Shown here: one piece after another, positions 45,863-53,960 of the stretch | How positions within the stretch are numbered: the stretch's first letter is position 1 | How the letters are laid out: the number at the start of each line of letters is the position of its first letter | Assembly (NCBI RefSeq): GCF_000765475.1 | Contig: NZ_JRHO01000009.1 | Span: 434,001-498,000 of the forward strand | Direction of reading: 5' to 3' | Origin: Methanococcoides methylutens | Lineage (GTDB): Archaea; Halobacteriota; Methanosarcinia; Methanosarcinales; Methanosarcinaceae | Length of the DNA: 64,000 nt | The notes under the pieces: model-generated | What the model was told of the DNA's origin: nothing | Databases searched by the model: none | The model's input: the letters and a program-made list of their open reading frames with translations, nothing else | Program-made: the position numbers and the translations under genes

Positions 45863-46074
45863 TGGTGAGGCATTTCCTCCATATGCTGGCGTATGGAGGT
45901 GTGGGTCTACACCATCGTATCTTTCTGCTTTTAATGGTCATATGCCTATATTTATTTCCTGTTTTATTTGTTATGTTATTTCGTTATAGCAATCTGGTTT
46001 TTTTAGGACGAACGGAAAATTTAAGTTATATCCTTCATTGATATGTTCGAAGATCTGTTCCGGGAGACTTCTCT

Positions 46075-46227
46075 ATGAGTACTAATTGTTGTGATGTTTG
46101 TAAAGTCTATGAAGAATGTTCAAAGCTTGGGCTAAAAGGGACTGTGGACGATCTGAAGGACAAGAAGCTGGCAGCTTGTTTATATGCATGTGAGTTGCAG
46201 TATCGGAAAGTAACTGATGGCGAATAA
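46075..46227 (+). CDS. 50-aa cysteine-rich small protein
   Basis: ATG 46075 (GGGAGA upstream) to TAA 46225. Six cysteines: CCDVCKVYEEC near the N-terminus and ACLYAC at about 34-39, an arrangement suited to a metal site or iron-sulfur cluster. The rest is a charged helix (GTVDDLKDKKLAAC). No family recognised, but ribosome site, composition and Cys pattern argue that it is real. Confidence 0.6.
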   Translation: MSTNCCDVCKVYEECSKLGLKGTVDDLKDKKLAACLYACELQYRKVTDGE

Positions 46228-46344
46228 CTGTTCCCATCATCAAAATTCAGGTTATTGCAATATGCAGTAATATGTGCATTGCTCTTTAGTTAAGGTGCTT
46301 TAAAAAGAGTCAAGTAGCATCCCGGCGAGGTTATGATATGTGTC

Positions 46345-46929
46345 TTATTTCCAGTAGTTTTCCACATATGACTCTGTTTGCTGGATGTATGGTGTGAGGT
46401 ATCTTAGTAAAAATGGGACTATCAGGATTGTGGCTATCACGTTTCCTGTAAACCATCTTTCAAAGGTCAGAAAGAGTTCCTCATAAGGGATAATTCCATT
46501 GATCATTAGCATGTATGTGCCCCATGAGGCACCTATGATGTTATTTAGGAAGACTGCAAAAACAAGGAAGTATGCAACATCCCTTCTTGTCTTTAGTCTT
46601 AAGTTTACTTTAAAATAGGTGAATGCAACAAGTGGTATAAGGACCTGCCATAGGTCTGCAAGGGACCATATGATATTCAATGAGGTTGGCATATCAGCAA
46701 GGATGCCTGCTCCTACAATACAACCAAGATATGCTGCCAGTGCACCTCCTAGGCCATACCACAAAGCAAAGACGATCATAAAAGCAACCGCAATATACAT
46801 GTTTGATACTCCTGTTGCAGGCGAGGATGTGAAATTTACAACTGCGAATCTTGAGAGGAGTGAATTTGCCAATATCAGAAATAGGAAGATGTTCAGGTAC
46901 ATTGAAACAGATTCTATATTTCGTTTCAT
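46345..46929 (-). CDS. MASE1-like integral membrane protein
   Basis: 194 aa from ATG 46929 (AGAAAGAGAAG upstream). About six transmembrane helices; FALWYGLGGALAAYLGCIVGAG and FVFFLNN-like blocks recall the MASE1 membrane sensor domain that usually heads kinases or cyclases, but here no cytoplasmic output domain follows. It is divergent from a histidine kinase gene (47071), which itself has only two membrane helices; a functional link is conceivable. Confidence 0.65.
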   Translation of the reverse strand: MKRNIESVSMYLNIFLFLILANSLLSRFAVVNFTSSPATGVSNMYIAVAFMIVFALWYGLGGALAAYLGCIVGAGILADMPTSLNIIWSLADLWQVLIPLVAFTYFKVNLRLKTRRDVAYFLVFAVFLNNIIGASWGTYMLMINGIIPYEELFLTFERWFTGNVIATILIVPFLLRYLTPYIQQTESYVENYWK

Positions 46930-47070
46930 GTTTTTCTTCTCTTTCTGAATTTGTATTGTTTTATACATGTGGAATATTATGCTGCGTTAACAATGTAATG
47001 TTTATTTATAACATGTGTCTTATCCAATTCTTTATATAAAATCTTATCATTAATTTAGTGGGGTGGCAGG

Positions 47071-48474
47071 ATGAAAATAGAGTCAGAAAATATGGATCCA
47101 CTTCGTATAAAAGAGTGGTTCAAACGATCATATTCTGTTCCTGTTACAATTGTCCTGTTTTTTGTATTGGTTCTTTATCCCTCATGGCTTTATGTCATTG
47201 ATTGGTTCCAGTATATAATGGTAAATGGTCTGTCTTCAACAGATCTCTCCTTTATCAAAGCTCTTTCTTTTATACTACTCCTTATGTCTGCCAATATCTC
47301 CTATATGGTATTGAGTAAGAATGTAAGTCTTTCAAGGACTGTTGAAAAGCAGGAATCTGAGCTTCATTTGCTTGATGAGAACTTCCGTAAGTTCATGGAT
47401 GATGTTCCCAATGTTGCAATTCAGGGATTTGATAAGCATCTCTTTGTTCAGTATTGGAACAGTGCCAGCGAAACAATGTATGGTTATTCTAAGGAAGAAG
47501 CGATCGGTCAAAAAATGACCGACCTTATAGTTCCTATTGCCGATGCTAGTGGTCTGTTTGAAATCATTAACTCGGACAGAACCGGTCAAAAAATGGAACG
47601 ATTTTGTGAAACTACTTTTTTAACAAAGAGTAAAATGAGTCTCCCTGTATTTTCCAGTTACTCAACCGTTCTGTTGCCGGAGGATCAACTGGGTATATTT
47701 TCTATGGAGATTGATCTGACTGAAAGGAAATTAATGGAAACTGAGCTTATGGTCTCAAAGGACCTGGCTGAAGCTTCGAACAATGCTAAAAGTGAATTTA
47801 TATCAAATGTAAGTCATGAGCTCAGGACGCCACTGAATTCGATTATTGGTTTCTCTGATCTTCTTGTCGAGGGGGGTGTTGGGCCACTTAACGAAAAACA
47901 GGTAAAATATGCAAAGAATATCTCTTCCAGTGGTACTCATCTGCTGGGTCTTATTAATAACATACTTGATCTTTCAAAAGCTGAAGCCGGTAAAATGGAA
48001 CTGTCTTATGAAAAAGTATATCTCCCTCAATTTCTCTTAGAAATGTCTGAGTTCATGGGTACGTCGGCCAGTAAAAGGGGGATAACGATCAGTACTTTGA
48101 TCTCACCTGATGTTTGTGTTCTTGAAGTTGATGCCGGTAAACTCAAGCAGATTCTCTATAATCTGATCGGTAATGCCATCAAATTCTCCAATGATGGTGG
48201 GGATATATCTGTAGAGTGCCGTATGGTGCAGGATTATGTGGAGTTTGAAGTTCATGATGGTGGTATTGGGATCAAAGAAAATGATCTTGACAAGTTGTTC
48301 AAGCCATTTAGCCAGATTAATTCTTCTTCTCAAAAAAAGTATGATGGGACTGGTTTAGGTCTTTCTCTGGTCAAAAAGTTTGTTGAGCTTCATGGTGGGC
48401 ATGTATGGGTCAAGAGTGAATATGGTACGTTCAGCATCTTCGGTTTTGCCATTCCGCTTGAAAATTTCGAATAA
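47071..48474 (+). CDS. Membrane histidine kinase, PAS-HisKA-HATPase
   Basis: 467 aa. Two transmembrane helices (about 23-45 and 62-85) with almost no external loop, a coiled stretch, a PAS domain (about 105-225; FVQYWNSASETMYGYSKEEAIGQ), HisKA dimerisation with phospho-acceptor His in NVSHELRTPLNSIIGFSDLL, and a complete ATPase (NLIGNAIKFSND, DGGIGIKENDLDKLF, KYDGTGLGLSLVKKF). Classical kinase, unlike the HisKA_2 type at 36524. No response regulator is adjacent. Confidence 0.92.
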   Translation: MKIESENMDPLRIKEWFKRSYSVPVTIVLFFVLVLYPSWLYVIDWFQYIMVNGLSSTDLSFIKALSFILLLMSANISYMVLSKNVSLSRTVEKQESELHLLDENFRKFMDDVPNVAIQGFDKHLFVQYWNSASETMYGYSKEEAIGQKMTDLIVPIADASGLFEIINSDRTGQKMERFCETTFLTKSKMSLPVFSSYSTVLLPEDQLGIFSMEIDLTERKLMETELMVSKDLAEASNNAKSEFISNVSHELRTPLNSIIGFSDLLVEGGVGPLNEKQVKYAKNISSSGTHLLGLINNILDLSKAEAGKMELSYEKVYLPQFLLEMSEFMGTSASKRGITISTLISPDVCVLEVDAGKLKQILYNLIGNAIKFSNDGGDISVECRMVQDYVEFEVHDGGIGIKENDLDKLFKPFSQINSSSQKKYDGTGLGLSLVKKFVELHGGHVWVKSEYGTFSIFGFAIPLENFE

Positions 48475-48703
48475 GGTAAACTCCTTTTTGACTTGTTAAT
48501 GTTGATCAATTGACATTTTTCTAAAAGTCAAAATAATATCCTAGTAAATTTAGTGTTGGTCAGGTGGGTATATTGATCATGTTGATGCCTGAACTTTTCG
48601 GAAACTCTGCCAACTATAATTAAAAAAACAGCAAGTTGAAAACATGTCTCCAACAAGCCATGTATTCGATGTATGTTAATTATTATTTTGTTGAATATGT
48701 ACA

Positions 48704-48970
48704 TTAATTGTTCATTTTATTGAACATGATCCAGAATACTACTGCACCAATTATCGCACCTATTATTGCACCTGTGATCGTATAGTTAAATGATGCTTCT
48801 GCGATTGGTATCAATATCTCCTCTGTGCCGGTTAGGTCTGCTCCCCTTGTCATGACCACTCCTAATGGTAGTTTGCCTACTTGTGGAGCTTCCGGTCTTA
48901 ATAAATATGCGATTAATGCGCCGATCAGCGTTCCTACTAAGGGCAATTGTGCTAATTTTCTCTGATCCAT
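48704..48970 (-). CDS. Small two-helix membrane protein
   Basis: 88 aa from ATG 48970 (GAGAGAGATATA upstream). N-terminal helix LPLVGTLIGALIAYLL, an external loop of about 30 residues, and a second Gly/Ile-rich helix (TGAIIGAIIGAVVFWIMF). The GxxxG-like spacing suggests helix packing. Lies just outside the left end of the integrated element. Function unknown. Confidence 0.65.
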   Translation of the reverse strand: MDQRKLAQLPLVGTLIGALIAYLLRPEAPQVGKLPLGVVMTRGADLTGTEEILIPIAEASFNYTITGAIIGAIIGAVVFWIMFNKMNN

Positions 48971-49172
48971 TATATCTCTCTCTCTGGCCACGTTGTCTTA
49001 ATACGTATTGTAATAAATGTATGGTTCTGTGCTTAATATATTTTTGCTGCTCGAACTGTCTGGATCTGACTGATGGGCCAACTGATCTCATGATGCAATA
49101 TTTAGTATCAAACACAAATTATATTTCTTCGAAGTTGAGTTCAAAAAGAGTAGAATCATAAAAAAGTTAGTG

Positions 49173-49187
49173 GTGCTCCGATGGGGA
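49173..49187. repeat. attL: detached 3' end of tRNA-Glu
   Basis: GTGCTCCGATGGGGA repeats the 3' end of the tRNA-Glu gene (complement TCCCCATCGGAGCAC). The following bases (ACTAAACCCC) still partly resemble the T-arm TTCGAACCCC. To the left, outside the element, the complement reads CCA then CTAACTTTTTT, i.e. the original CCA end and terminator of the host tRNA gene. Confidence 0.85.
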
Positions 49188-49481
49188 ACTAAACCCCGTT
49201 GAGATTTAGCCCCTCGGAAACCCTGTCTACCCGATAAAACACGTTGCTTGGCCATGTTTCCGATGTAGATTTTAAAAAGCTACCATGGCCAAGTTAACAT
49301 GTGTCCAGCATGCACGTGGTATCAGTTGACATGTACAAATTATGTTTTCATGTATTTATAATATTTCGTTGTCAATGTTTACTGCGTTAATTGAAACATT
49401 TATATATTATTATTTTAAATCTTTTTTTTGCTGTTGGGATTGTCCAGATTCCAGCAAGTGAATTATTTCCGATGTAGTAAC
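49188..49481. other. Left non-coding region of the element
   Basis: About 295 bp with the inverted repeat described separately and a TATA-like TTTATATATTATTATT at 49398-49413, the probable promoter of the replication genes. No gene seen. Confidence 0.45.
49247..49293. repeat. Inverted repeat near the left end of the element
   Basis: CTTGGCCATG (49247-49256) and CATGGCCAAG (49284-49293) are perfect inverted repeats around a 27-nt AT-rich loop. Possible integrase arm site, replication hairpin or regulator site. Confidence 0.5.
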
Positions 49482-49691
49482 ATGAAATCCAATAACAATC
49501 ATGTTGGCCTTGTCCGGGCTGACTTAACACCAGTAACTTTGTCCGCATTTGTAGATATTCCCTCTCAAAGGTCATTGAAGATCTCCAACGATGATCCTGA
49601 TATTGTTATTCATCCCTGGGAGATCTCCAGGCCAACTTCTGAGTGCAAACTCGATCTTTTTTTGAACAACTCGAAGGGGGTGAACAATTGA
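49482..49691 (+). CDS. 69-aa protein upstream of rep, unknown
   Basis: ATG 49482 to TGA 49689. Starts MKSNNNHVGLVRADLTPVTL and continues FVDIPSQRSLKISNDDPDIV, an alternating hydrophobic pattern suggestive of beta structure. Ribosome site weak, but the stop overlaps the start of the next gene (TTG 49688) as in an operon and the TATA box is about 75 bp upstream. No family recognised. Confidence 0.45.
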   Translation: MKSNNNHVGLVRADLTPVTLSAFVDIPSQRSLKISNDDPDIVIHPWEISRPTSECKLDLFLNNSKGVNN

Positions 49692-49873
49692 AAGACCGGT
49701 ACAAGGTACACGATTCTAACGGATATCAGTTTGTAACTCTTCCCAGATGGCTCATGAAGACTCTTGGAATGGCTGATAATGCTGAATGTGTCCGTTTTTC
49801 CGTGGACTTTGATGATAATGGTCCATTTGGTAAGATCGTACCTGCGAAGTATGACAGGCCAGGTGAGAACTAA
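49688..49873 (+). CDS. Small AbrB/SpoVT-like DNA-binding protein
   Basis: 61 aa from TTG 49688, GGGGGTG 5-10 nt upstream. DSNGYQFVTLPRWLMKTLGMADNAECVRFSVDFDDNGPFGKIVP resembles the swapped-hairpin AbrB fold (rigid turn, LP, short helix, strand). Stop TAA overlaps the ATG of rep, so it is translationally coupled and may control rep expression or copy number. Confidence 0.6.
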   Translation: MKDRYKVHDSNGYQFVTLPRWLMKTLGMADNAECVRFSVDFDDNGPFGKIVPAKYDRPGEN

Positions 49874-51069
49874 TGCTGCAGCTGCAGGAAATGGAGTCTC
49901 CTTCTAAATTCATGCCTTCTGAAACCTTGCTTAATACCGGCAACTTCCTTGTTCCTGGTCAAGGTAACCAACCTGATGCATGCGGTGATTTTTATTGGAG
50001 TTCTATTCGTCTGGATCAGAAAGGTGCAGGTGTGTCTGCTTCCCATTGTAAAGAAGCTGCATGTCCTGATTGCTCCTTTTTGTGGAAGCTCCAACGTGCT
50101 TTTGATTGGACTGTAAAATGTGAGGTCATGACCAAAATAACCGGTGAACATCCCTGCCGTGTCGTTGCATCCGTTCCTCGTGATCGTCGTTATACTCTGA
50201 AAGAGGTGCGTGCTCTGCGTACCAATGCCAATGCCAGGCTTTCTCGTCAGGGTGTACATTCTGCCCTTTCCATAATGCATCCCTTCCGTCTGAAATCCGA
50301 TATCCTGAAGTTCGTTAAACTTCATTCTGGTTCTCGTTCCTCTTCCTCCTTCTGGAACTACATTCTCTCTGAATCCGGTATGGAAGAAATCTCTCAAGCG
50401 TTTGATTATGTCGAGTCCTGGCGTGATTGTGTAGAAGTATCTCCTCATTACCACTACTTGTGCTTCCCTGGTGATGCAATGGTAACCGGTGATGCAGAAT
50501 TATTGATCCATAAACAAACCGGTGGCTATGATCAAGATAAGGTCTATGAATTGAAGACTGTTGAAGATGTTTTTAAGCATATTATGTACTTGCTTTCTCA
50601 CTGTGGTATCTTGACCCATGCCGGGAAATCAAAAATAAAAGCCGTCTCCGGTTGCGGTGGTCTCTCTGATAAAGCTCAGCCCTTGAATTATGTAAGTCCT
50701 GAAGAACTCGATGCAATTCGCCAGGAAGTTTTACTTATTATCAATCAGGACCGTGAGAATAAGCTTGTTTATGATGAAGATGGTATTCTTCGTTTCTCTG
50801 CTCCTGAAGATGATGATGGTGTCCTTCGTGTCCCGATAACAGAGTTCATGACTCAGAACCACGAGTGCCGTGAGATCATCCGTGAATGGATCCGGAATGG
50901 TCCTAATGTTGAAAATAGAATGTATGTCGAGTACCTTGTAACTAAGTTATGGCAAGATATCGATTCTAAAGGTGTGTATGCCTGTCGTCAAAATATAGAT
51001 GATCTTGAAGCTCCCCCGTCATCCTTCGTCTTTGAAGGTCTTGATGGAGGCCAGGAACATGAAGATTAA
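49873..51069 (+). CDS. rep: HUH-type rolling-circle replication initiator (Rep)
   Basis: 398 aa. A zinc-binding block CKEAACPDCSFLWKLQRAF (Cys59, 64, 67), then SALSIMHPFRLKS, the HUH motif SPHYHYLCFPG (His192, His194) and the catalytic-tyrosine motif KHIMYLLSHCG (Tyr239). This order (zinc finger, HPFR, HxH, YLLSH) is that of Rep proteins of haloarchaeal plasmids and viruses such as SNJ1 and pHK2. It nicks one strand of the circular genome to start rolling-circle replication. The C-terminal third is unassigned. Start overlaps the AbrB-like stop; the stop lies inside the next gene. Confidence 0.85.
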   Translation: MLQLQEMESPSKFMPSETLLNTGNFLVPGQGNQPDACGDFYWSSIRLDQKGAGVSASHCKEAACPDCSFLWKLQRAFDWTVKCEVMTKITGEHPCRVVASVPRDRRYTLKEVRALRTNANARLSRQGVHSALSIMHPFRLKSDILKFVKLHSGSRSSSSFWNYILSESGMEEISQAFDYVESWRDCVEVSPHYHYLCFPGDAMVTGDAELLIHKQTGGYDQDKVYELKTVEDVFKHIMYLLSHCGILTHAGKSKIKAVSGCGGLSDKAQPLNYVSPEELDAIRQEVLLIINQDRENKLVYDEDGILRFSAPEDDDGVLRVPITEFMTQNHECREIIREWIRNGPNVENRMYVEYLVTKLWQDIDSKGVYACRQNIDDLEAPPSSFVFEGLDGGQEHED

Positions 51070-51529
51070 TGCCCTTGTGGACCTTGTAGTAAGTCCCTGT
51101 GGTGATTGTGTACATTCGGATGTACTAAGGACTAAATGCGTATTTGGTGCATCTGGTCTTACTGATCTCAATGATACCCAGATGATCAAGAGTTTGAAGG
51201 GAACATATGTTCGTAAGTGCCAGGAATCTAATTGTTATTGTCAGATCTCGCATGTTGATTCTCTCGGATATCTGAAGGTTGAAAAGCCCGAAGTAAAAAA
51301 GACTCCTGTAACTCGTTCTGAACGTGCTTGGCCTATTGTTACGTTAGTTGGTGTTATCCTCAAATTGTCTACATCTGCTGATAGTGGTTTAATAACAGTT
51401 TCTGAACTCTGTGAGGCTTGTTCTTGTTATGATTTTACCCGGGATTCGATCAATGAGGTCTTGTCGCATCTGAAAAAGCGTGGTGATCTTCTTTTTGTAA
51501 GTAAGGATGAGTTCAGGATGGTGGTGTAA
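51059..51529 (+). CDS. Cysteine-rich winged-helix protein
   Basis: 156 aa from ATG 51059 (GGAGG 10 nt upstream), overlapping the end of rep by 11 bp. N-terminal half has cysteine pairs (SPCGDCVHSDVLRTKC; CQESNCYCQ) that could form a zinc or iron-sulfur site. C-terminal half is winged-helix-like: GLITVSELCEACSCYDFTRDSINEVLSHLKKRGDLLFV. Probable regulator of element genes. No close family recognised. Confidence 0.72.
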   Translation: MKINALVDLVVSPCGDCVHSDVLRTKCVFGASGLTDLNDTQMIKSLKGTYVRKCQESNCYCQISHVDSLGYLKVEKPEVKKTPVTRSERAWPIVTLVGVILKLSTSADSGLITVSELCEACSCYDFTRDSINEVLSHLKKRGDLLFVSKDEFRMVV

Positions 51530-51699
51530 TGAAACGTACCTGCAATATTTGTGGAGCACCTGCAAAGTATCTTGTTGTCTGTTGTTTGTGTGGTGAACGT
51601 TGTGATAAGTGTACTTGTGAGTATCCTTATGGATGTTCGCCTGTAGCTTGCGGAGAACAGGAAAAGGACTATGTTTGTAAAGAGTGCCGGAAAGGGTGA
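51529..51699 (+). CDS. 56-aa double zinc-ribbon protein
   Basis: ATG 51529 overlaps the preceding TAA; TGA at 51697. Twelve cysteines in 56 residues: CNICGAP, CCLCGERCDKCTC, YGC, ACGEQ, CKEC. Looks like two small zinc knuckles. Such proteins are common in archaeal viruses and often bind nucleic acid or regulate transcription. Function not known. Confidence 0.7.
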   Translation: MKRTCNICGAPAKYLVVCCLCGERCDKCTCEYPYGCSPVACGEQEKDYVCKECRKG

Positions 51700-51703
51700 T
51701 TTG

Positions 51704-51862
51704 ATGGAGATCGGTGAATATGAACAAGAGATGATTGATAAAAGGAATCGCTTAGTTGTAGATCTTGAAGATAGATCTTTGTCCTTAACTGAACGTTATA
51801 TTTTGTAACGGCGTATTCGTAATATTGATTCTGATCTGTTAGAGATTAGTGGGTTGTTTTAA
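51704..51862 (+). pseudogene. Small ORF interrupted by an in-frame TAA
   Basis: ATG 51704 opens MEIGEYEQEMIDKRNRLVVD and continues to LSLTERYIL, then TAA (51806-51808), then in the same frame RRIRNIDSDLLEISGLF and TAA (51860-51862). Together they read as one 51-residue helical, charged protein in which a CAA (Gln) codon has become TAA. Either a recent nonsense mutation or simply a 34-aa protein. Placed at the end of the rep operon. Confidence 0.5.
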
Positions 51863-51863
51863 T

Positions 51864-52014
51864 TTCACATTCGTGTTACTCCTCCTTTTCTTTTTTAAAT
51901 CTTAATTAGTTTTAAAAGTGTTGCGTGTTCCTGTTTTTAATTCTCCCTGGTCAGCTCATCCGTACAGCTGCAGGAAGATCCGGAACGACAATGGGACTTC
52001 AATTCGTGTTACTC
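51864..52014 (+). repeat. Non-coding module A (copy of module B at 58177-58325)
   Basis: Begins TTCACATTCGTGTTACTC (51864-51881), carries CAGCTGCAGGAAGATCCGG at 51965 and ends with ATTCGTGTTACTC (52002-52014). Module B has the same three blocks with nearly the same spacing (133 against 131 bp between the two ATTCGTG blocks; 37 bp from CAGCTG to the last one in both). The DNA between them has diverged. Confidence 0.75.
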
Positions 52015-52223
52015 TTCTTATGGTTATGCAAGTATGTTGCACTCACGTCCGGAACTGCGTTGTGAAAACAAAAAATGTCAATTCTGCCCTATCCTGCTAT
52101 ACCTAAGAGTGTGCTACGTATGCCTTATCCGCTTTTGTTTTTTCTATTGTCTTTTCTTAAGATTTTTCTAATATTTTGATGCTTTTATATATAGTTCGGT
52201 GTTTTTTTCATTTGGTGATCAAA
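52015..52223. other. Promoter-containing gap before the structural genes
   Basis: About 210 bp. TCCGGAAC of module A recurs at 52048-52055. A TATA-like TTTTATATATAG at 52184-52195 lies about 29 bp before ATG 52224, so the first structural-region gene may be transcribed with almost no leader. No convincing gene. Confidence 0.45.
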
Positions 52224-52523
52224 ATGTCTGATAAATACAATGATTATGGCTTTAGAGATGTTGTTAGAACTCGCTTATTCTCTGGTAATGTGAAGATCAG
52301 TGAGTACGATGGTGCACACAATACGCACAATGCTGAATCTACAGCACATTTCCGTACTTTGCAGTTGTCACAGTTCAACAAAAAAAAGGAGGGATATGAT
52401 AACGTCCAGCTTACTATTGATGATCTTAATGTCATCGAAAGGGAACTTCCCAAGTGGCGTGCTCTCCTTCAGGAAGATCTTGCCGTTGATGAGGATCCTG
52501 TAAGTGATCCTGTTTCTGCATGA
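52224..52523 (+). CDS. 99-aa protein at the head of the structural region
   Basis: ATG 52224 behind GGTGATC. Acidic, soluble, no membrane segment. FRDVVRTRLFSGNVKISEYDG and FRTLQLSQFNKKKEGYDNVQLTIDDLNVIERELPKWR suggest a small beta domain followed by a helix; some single-stranded-DNA-binding proteins look like this, but I have no specific match. First gene after the promoter at 52184. Confidence 0.65.
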   Translation: MSDKYNDYGFRDVVRTRLFSGNVKISEYDGAHNTHNAESTAHFRTLQLSQFNKKKEGYDNVQLTIDDLNVIERELPKWRALLQEDLAVDEDPVSDPVSA

Positions 52524-52586
52524 TTCTTCTGATTTCTGTATCACATTCATAGATTCATCTATGGAAACCTTAACGGAGGTTAATAA

Positions 52587-53651
52587 ATGGTAAGTAATGA
52601 AATAATGAGCCGGCGTAAGAGGGCACAGATCGGAACGATTTTGGCTGTTCTGATGATACTGCTGCCCCTGCCCGTAGGTGCTTATGTTGTTGGGAATATG
52701 AACGATTTTGGTGTTCAACAGGCCGTTTTTACTCTTAATGATGAGCCAAGTGATACTTTGTATCCTGCTGCTAATGTCGAGTATGATAATGTAAGTTCTG
52801 TGTACACATATTCAAAATACAAATCTGATGGAACTACGCTTTTAGCTAATTATATATCCGATATTGCTGCTGTAAATTTCGTATATGCGAATAGTAGCGG
52901 AAACAGTATGTATAATACAATTTCTTGGTCAGAGTCATCTGATAAGATATTCTTCTTACCTGAACAAGATGCTGATGATGCTGATGCAACTTTGACTTTT
53001 GGAACTCCTGTTTCTGAGTTTGCAAATCCAAATATTGCAGTTGTAACTACATTATCTCCAGATGATTTACTGGAATCTAGTGTAAGCTCAATGCGTTTAT
53101 ATTGGGAAAATAACCAGGAACTAAATCTTAGTGTTGTTGTTGGTGTTTATGATGCCGATGCTGTTCCTGCTTCTGATAATTTCGCTGGTACAACTGGCGT
53201 TGAATCAACCGGTGTAACTTCTTCAACTAATAACAATTATGAAATTGTTACCAAAGGGGATATTGTAACATCTACTAACGGCACATGGATCGATGTCGAA
53301 ATTCCTGCAACTGCTTTGTTGACTGCTTCAACTTTGTATGATGATGGTTATGTTTTCATTACCTTTGTTGATGTCGATAAGTCTGCTTTGAGTGAGACAA
53401 ACGGAATTGTTACTGGTGTAGAGTTCTATGGTCCGGAAAAAGCATATTCTCTTACATCTACCTGGAACGCTTGTTTAATTGCAACTGGTCTTATTGCTTT
53501 ACTTGGTGCTGTCCTGGCTACTCCATATGTTGGGCTTGAATCTCTTTCAAATGATGGTGCAAATGGTCAGCGTTATAAAAAGGGTTACAATCCACGTAAG
53601 GATCCCGGAAGTAGATCTTCAAAGAAGAAATCTGGCAACAGGAGGTACTAA
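52587..53651 (+). CDS. Secreted protein with C-terminal membrane anchor, spike or adhesin candidate
   Basis: 354 aa, GGAGG 7-11 nt before ATG. Signal peptide (RRKR then a long hydrophobic core, cleavage near VGAY), about 260 residues of Ser/Thr/Asn/Asp-rich beta sequence, a transmembrane helix near residues 291-313 (CLIATGLIALLGAVLATPYVG) and a strongly basic inside tail ending SGNRRY. Topology is that of pleolipovirus spike proteins (external domain plus C-terminal anchor) and of inovirus adsorption proteins. No sequence family recognised. Largest protein of the structural set. Confidence 0.75.
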   Translation: MVSNEIMSRRKRAQIGTILAVLMILLPLPVGAYVVGNMNDFGVQQAVFTLNDEPSDTLYPAANVEYDNVSSVYTYSKYKSDGTTLLANYISDIAAVNFVYANSSGNSMYNTISWSESSDKIFFLPEQDADDADATLTFGTPVSEFANPNIAVVTTLSPDDLLESSVSSMRLYWENNQELNLSVVVGVYDADAVPASDNFAGTTGVESTGVTSSTNNNYEIVTKGDIVTSTNGTWIDVEIPATALLTASTLYDDGYVFITFVDVDKSALSETNGIVTGVEFYGPEKAYSLTSTWNACLIATGLIALLGAVLATPYVGLESLSNDGANGQRYKKGYNPRKDPGSRSSKKKSGNRRY

Positions 53652-53653
53652 TC

Positions 53654-53929
53654 ATGATCAGTATTCTTTTGGTACTGTTTGCTATTGCAGCAATTGCAAT
53701 CTATGCATTGACCAATTACACATCCAAGCTCGGAGCACTTGTGTCCGGATCAACTGCAGGCATTACTGGCCTTTGGGCCGATATCCAAACAAGCTTTTCA
53801 GCTATGGTATGGGAACCTGCACTTGCGGGCAATTACTATGCCATGTTTGCTCTTGCTGGTGTCTGTATCCTTGCACTTGTGATGCTTTCCAACCTGCTAT
53901 TGACTGATTTTAGAAGTCCGGTGCAGTGA
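53654..53929 (+). CDS. 91-aa two-helix membrane protein, structural protein candidate
   Basis: Starts 2 bp after the spike-like gene, with GGAGG 7-8 nt upstream. Helix 1 at residues 2-20 (ISILLVLFAIAAIAIYAL), a small Gly/Ser/Thr-rich central region, helix 2 at about 62-84 (YYAMFALAGVCILALVMLSN). Size and layout match the internal membrane protein (VP3) of pleolipoviruses or a major coat protein. Assignment is by position and topology only. Confidence 0.7.
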   Translation: MISILLVLFAIAAIAIYALTNYTSKLGALVSGSTAGITGLWADIQTSFSAMVWEPALAGNYYAMFALAGVCILALVMLSNLLLTDFRSPVQ

Positions 53930-53960
53930 CCGTACTTTTCCTTTTTTTGGGGTGTAAAGT

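Noticed and set aside
45798-46041. Overlapping frames at 45798-46041
   Set aside because: Hydrophobic frames without ribosome sites; they overlap the 58-aa gene or each other and show no protein family features.
49173-49245. Possible second tRNA (CTA anticodon, pyrrolysine-like) at the left end of the element
   Set aside because: On the minus strand a CTAAA and a GGGG-TTTAGTT-CCCC hairpin recall tRNA-Pyl, but there is no T at position 33, no acceptor or D-arm pairing, and the 3' part is explained as the detached end of tRNA-Glu.
49873-50454. Long minus-strand frame opposite rep
   Set aside because: Mirror-frame artefact: the plus-strand protein carries intact catalytic motifs.
51918-52106. 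62-codon frame across module A
   Set aside because: The equivalent frame is not kept in module B, and there is no ribosome site. The region is better seen as non-coding.
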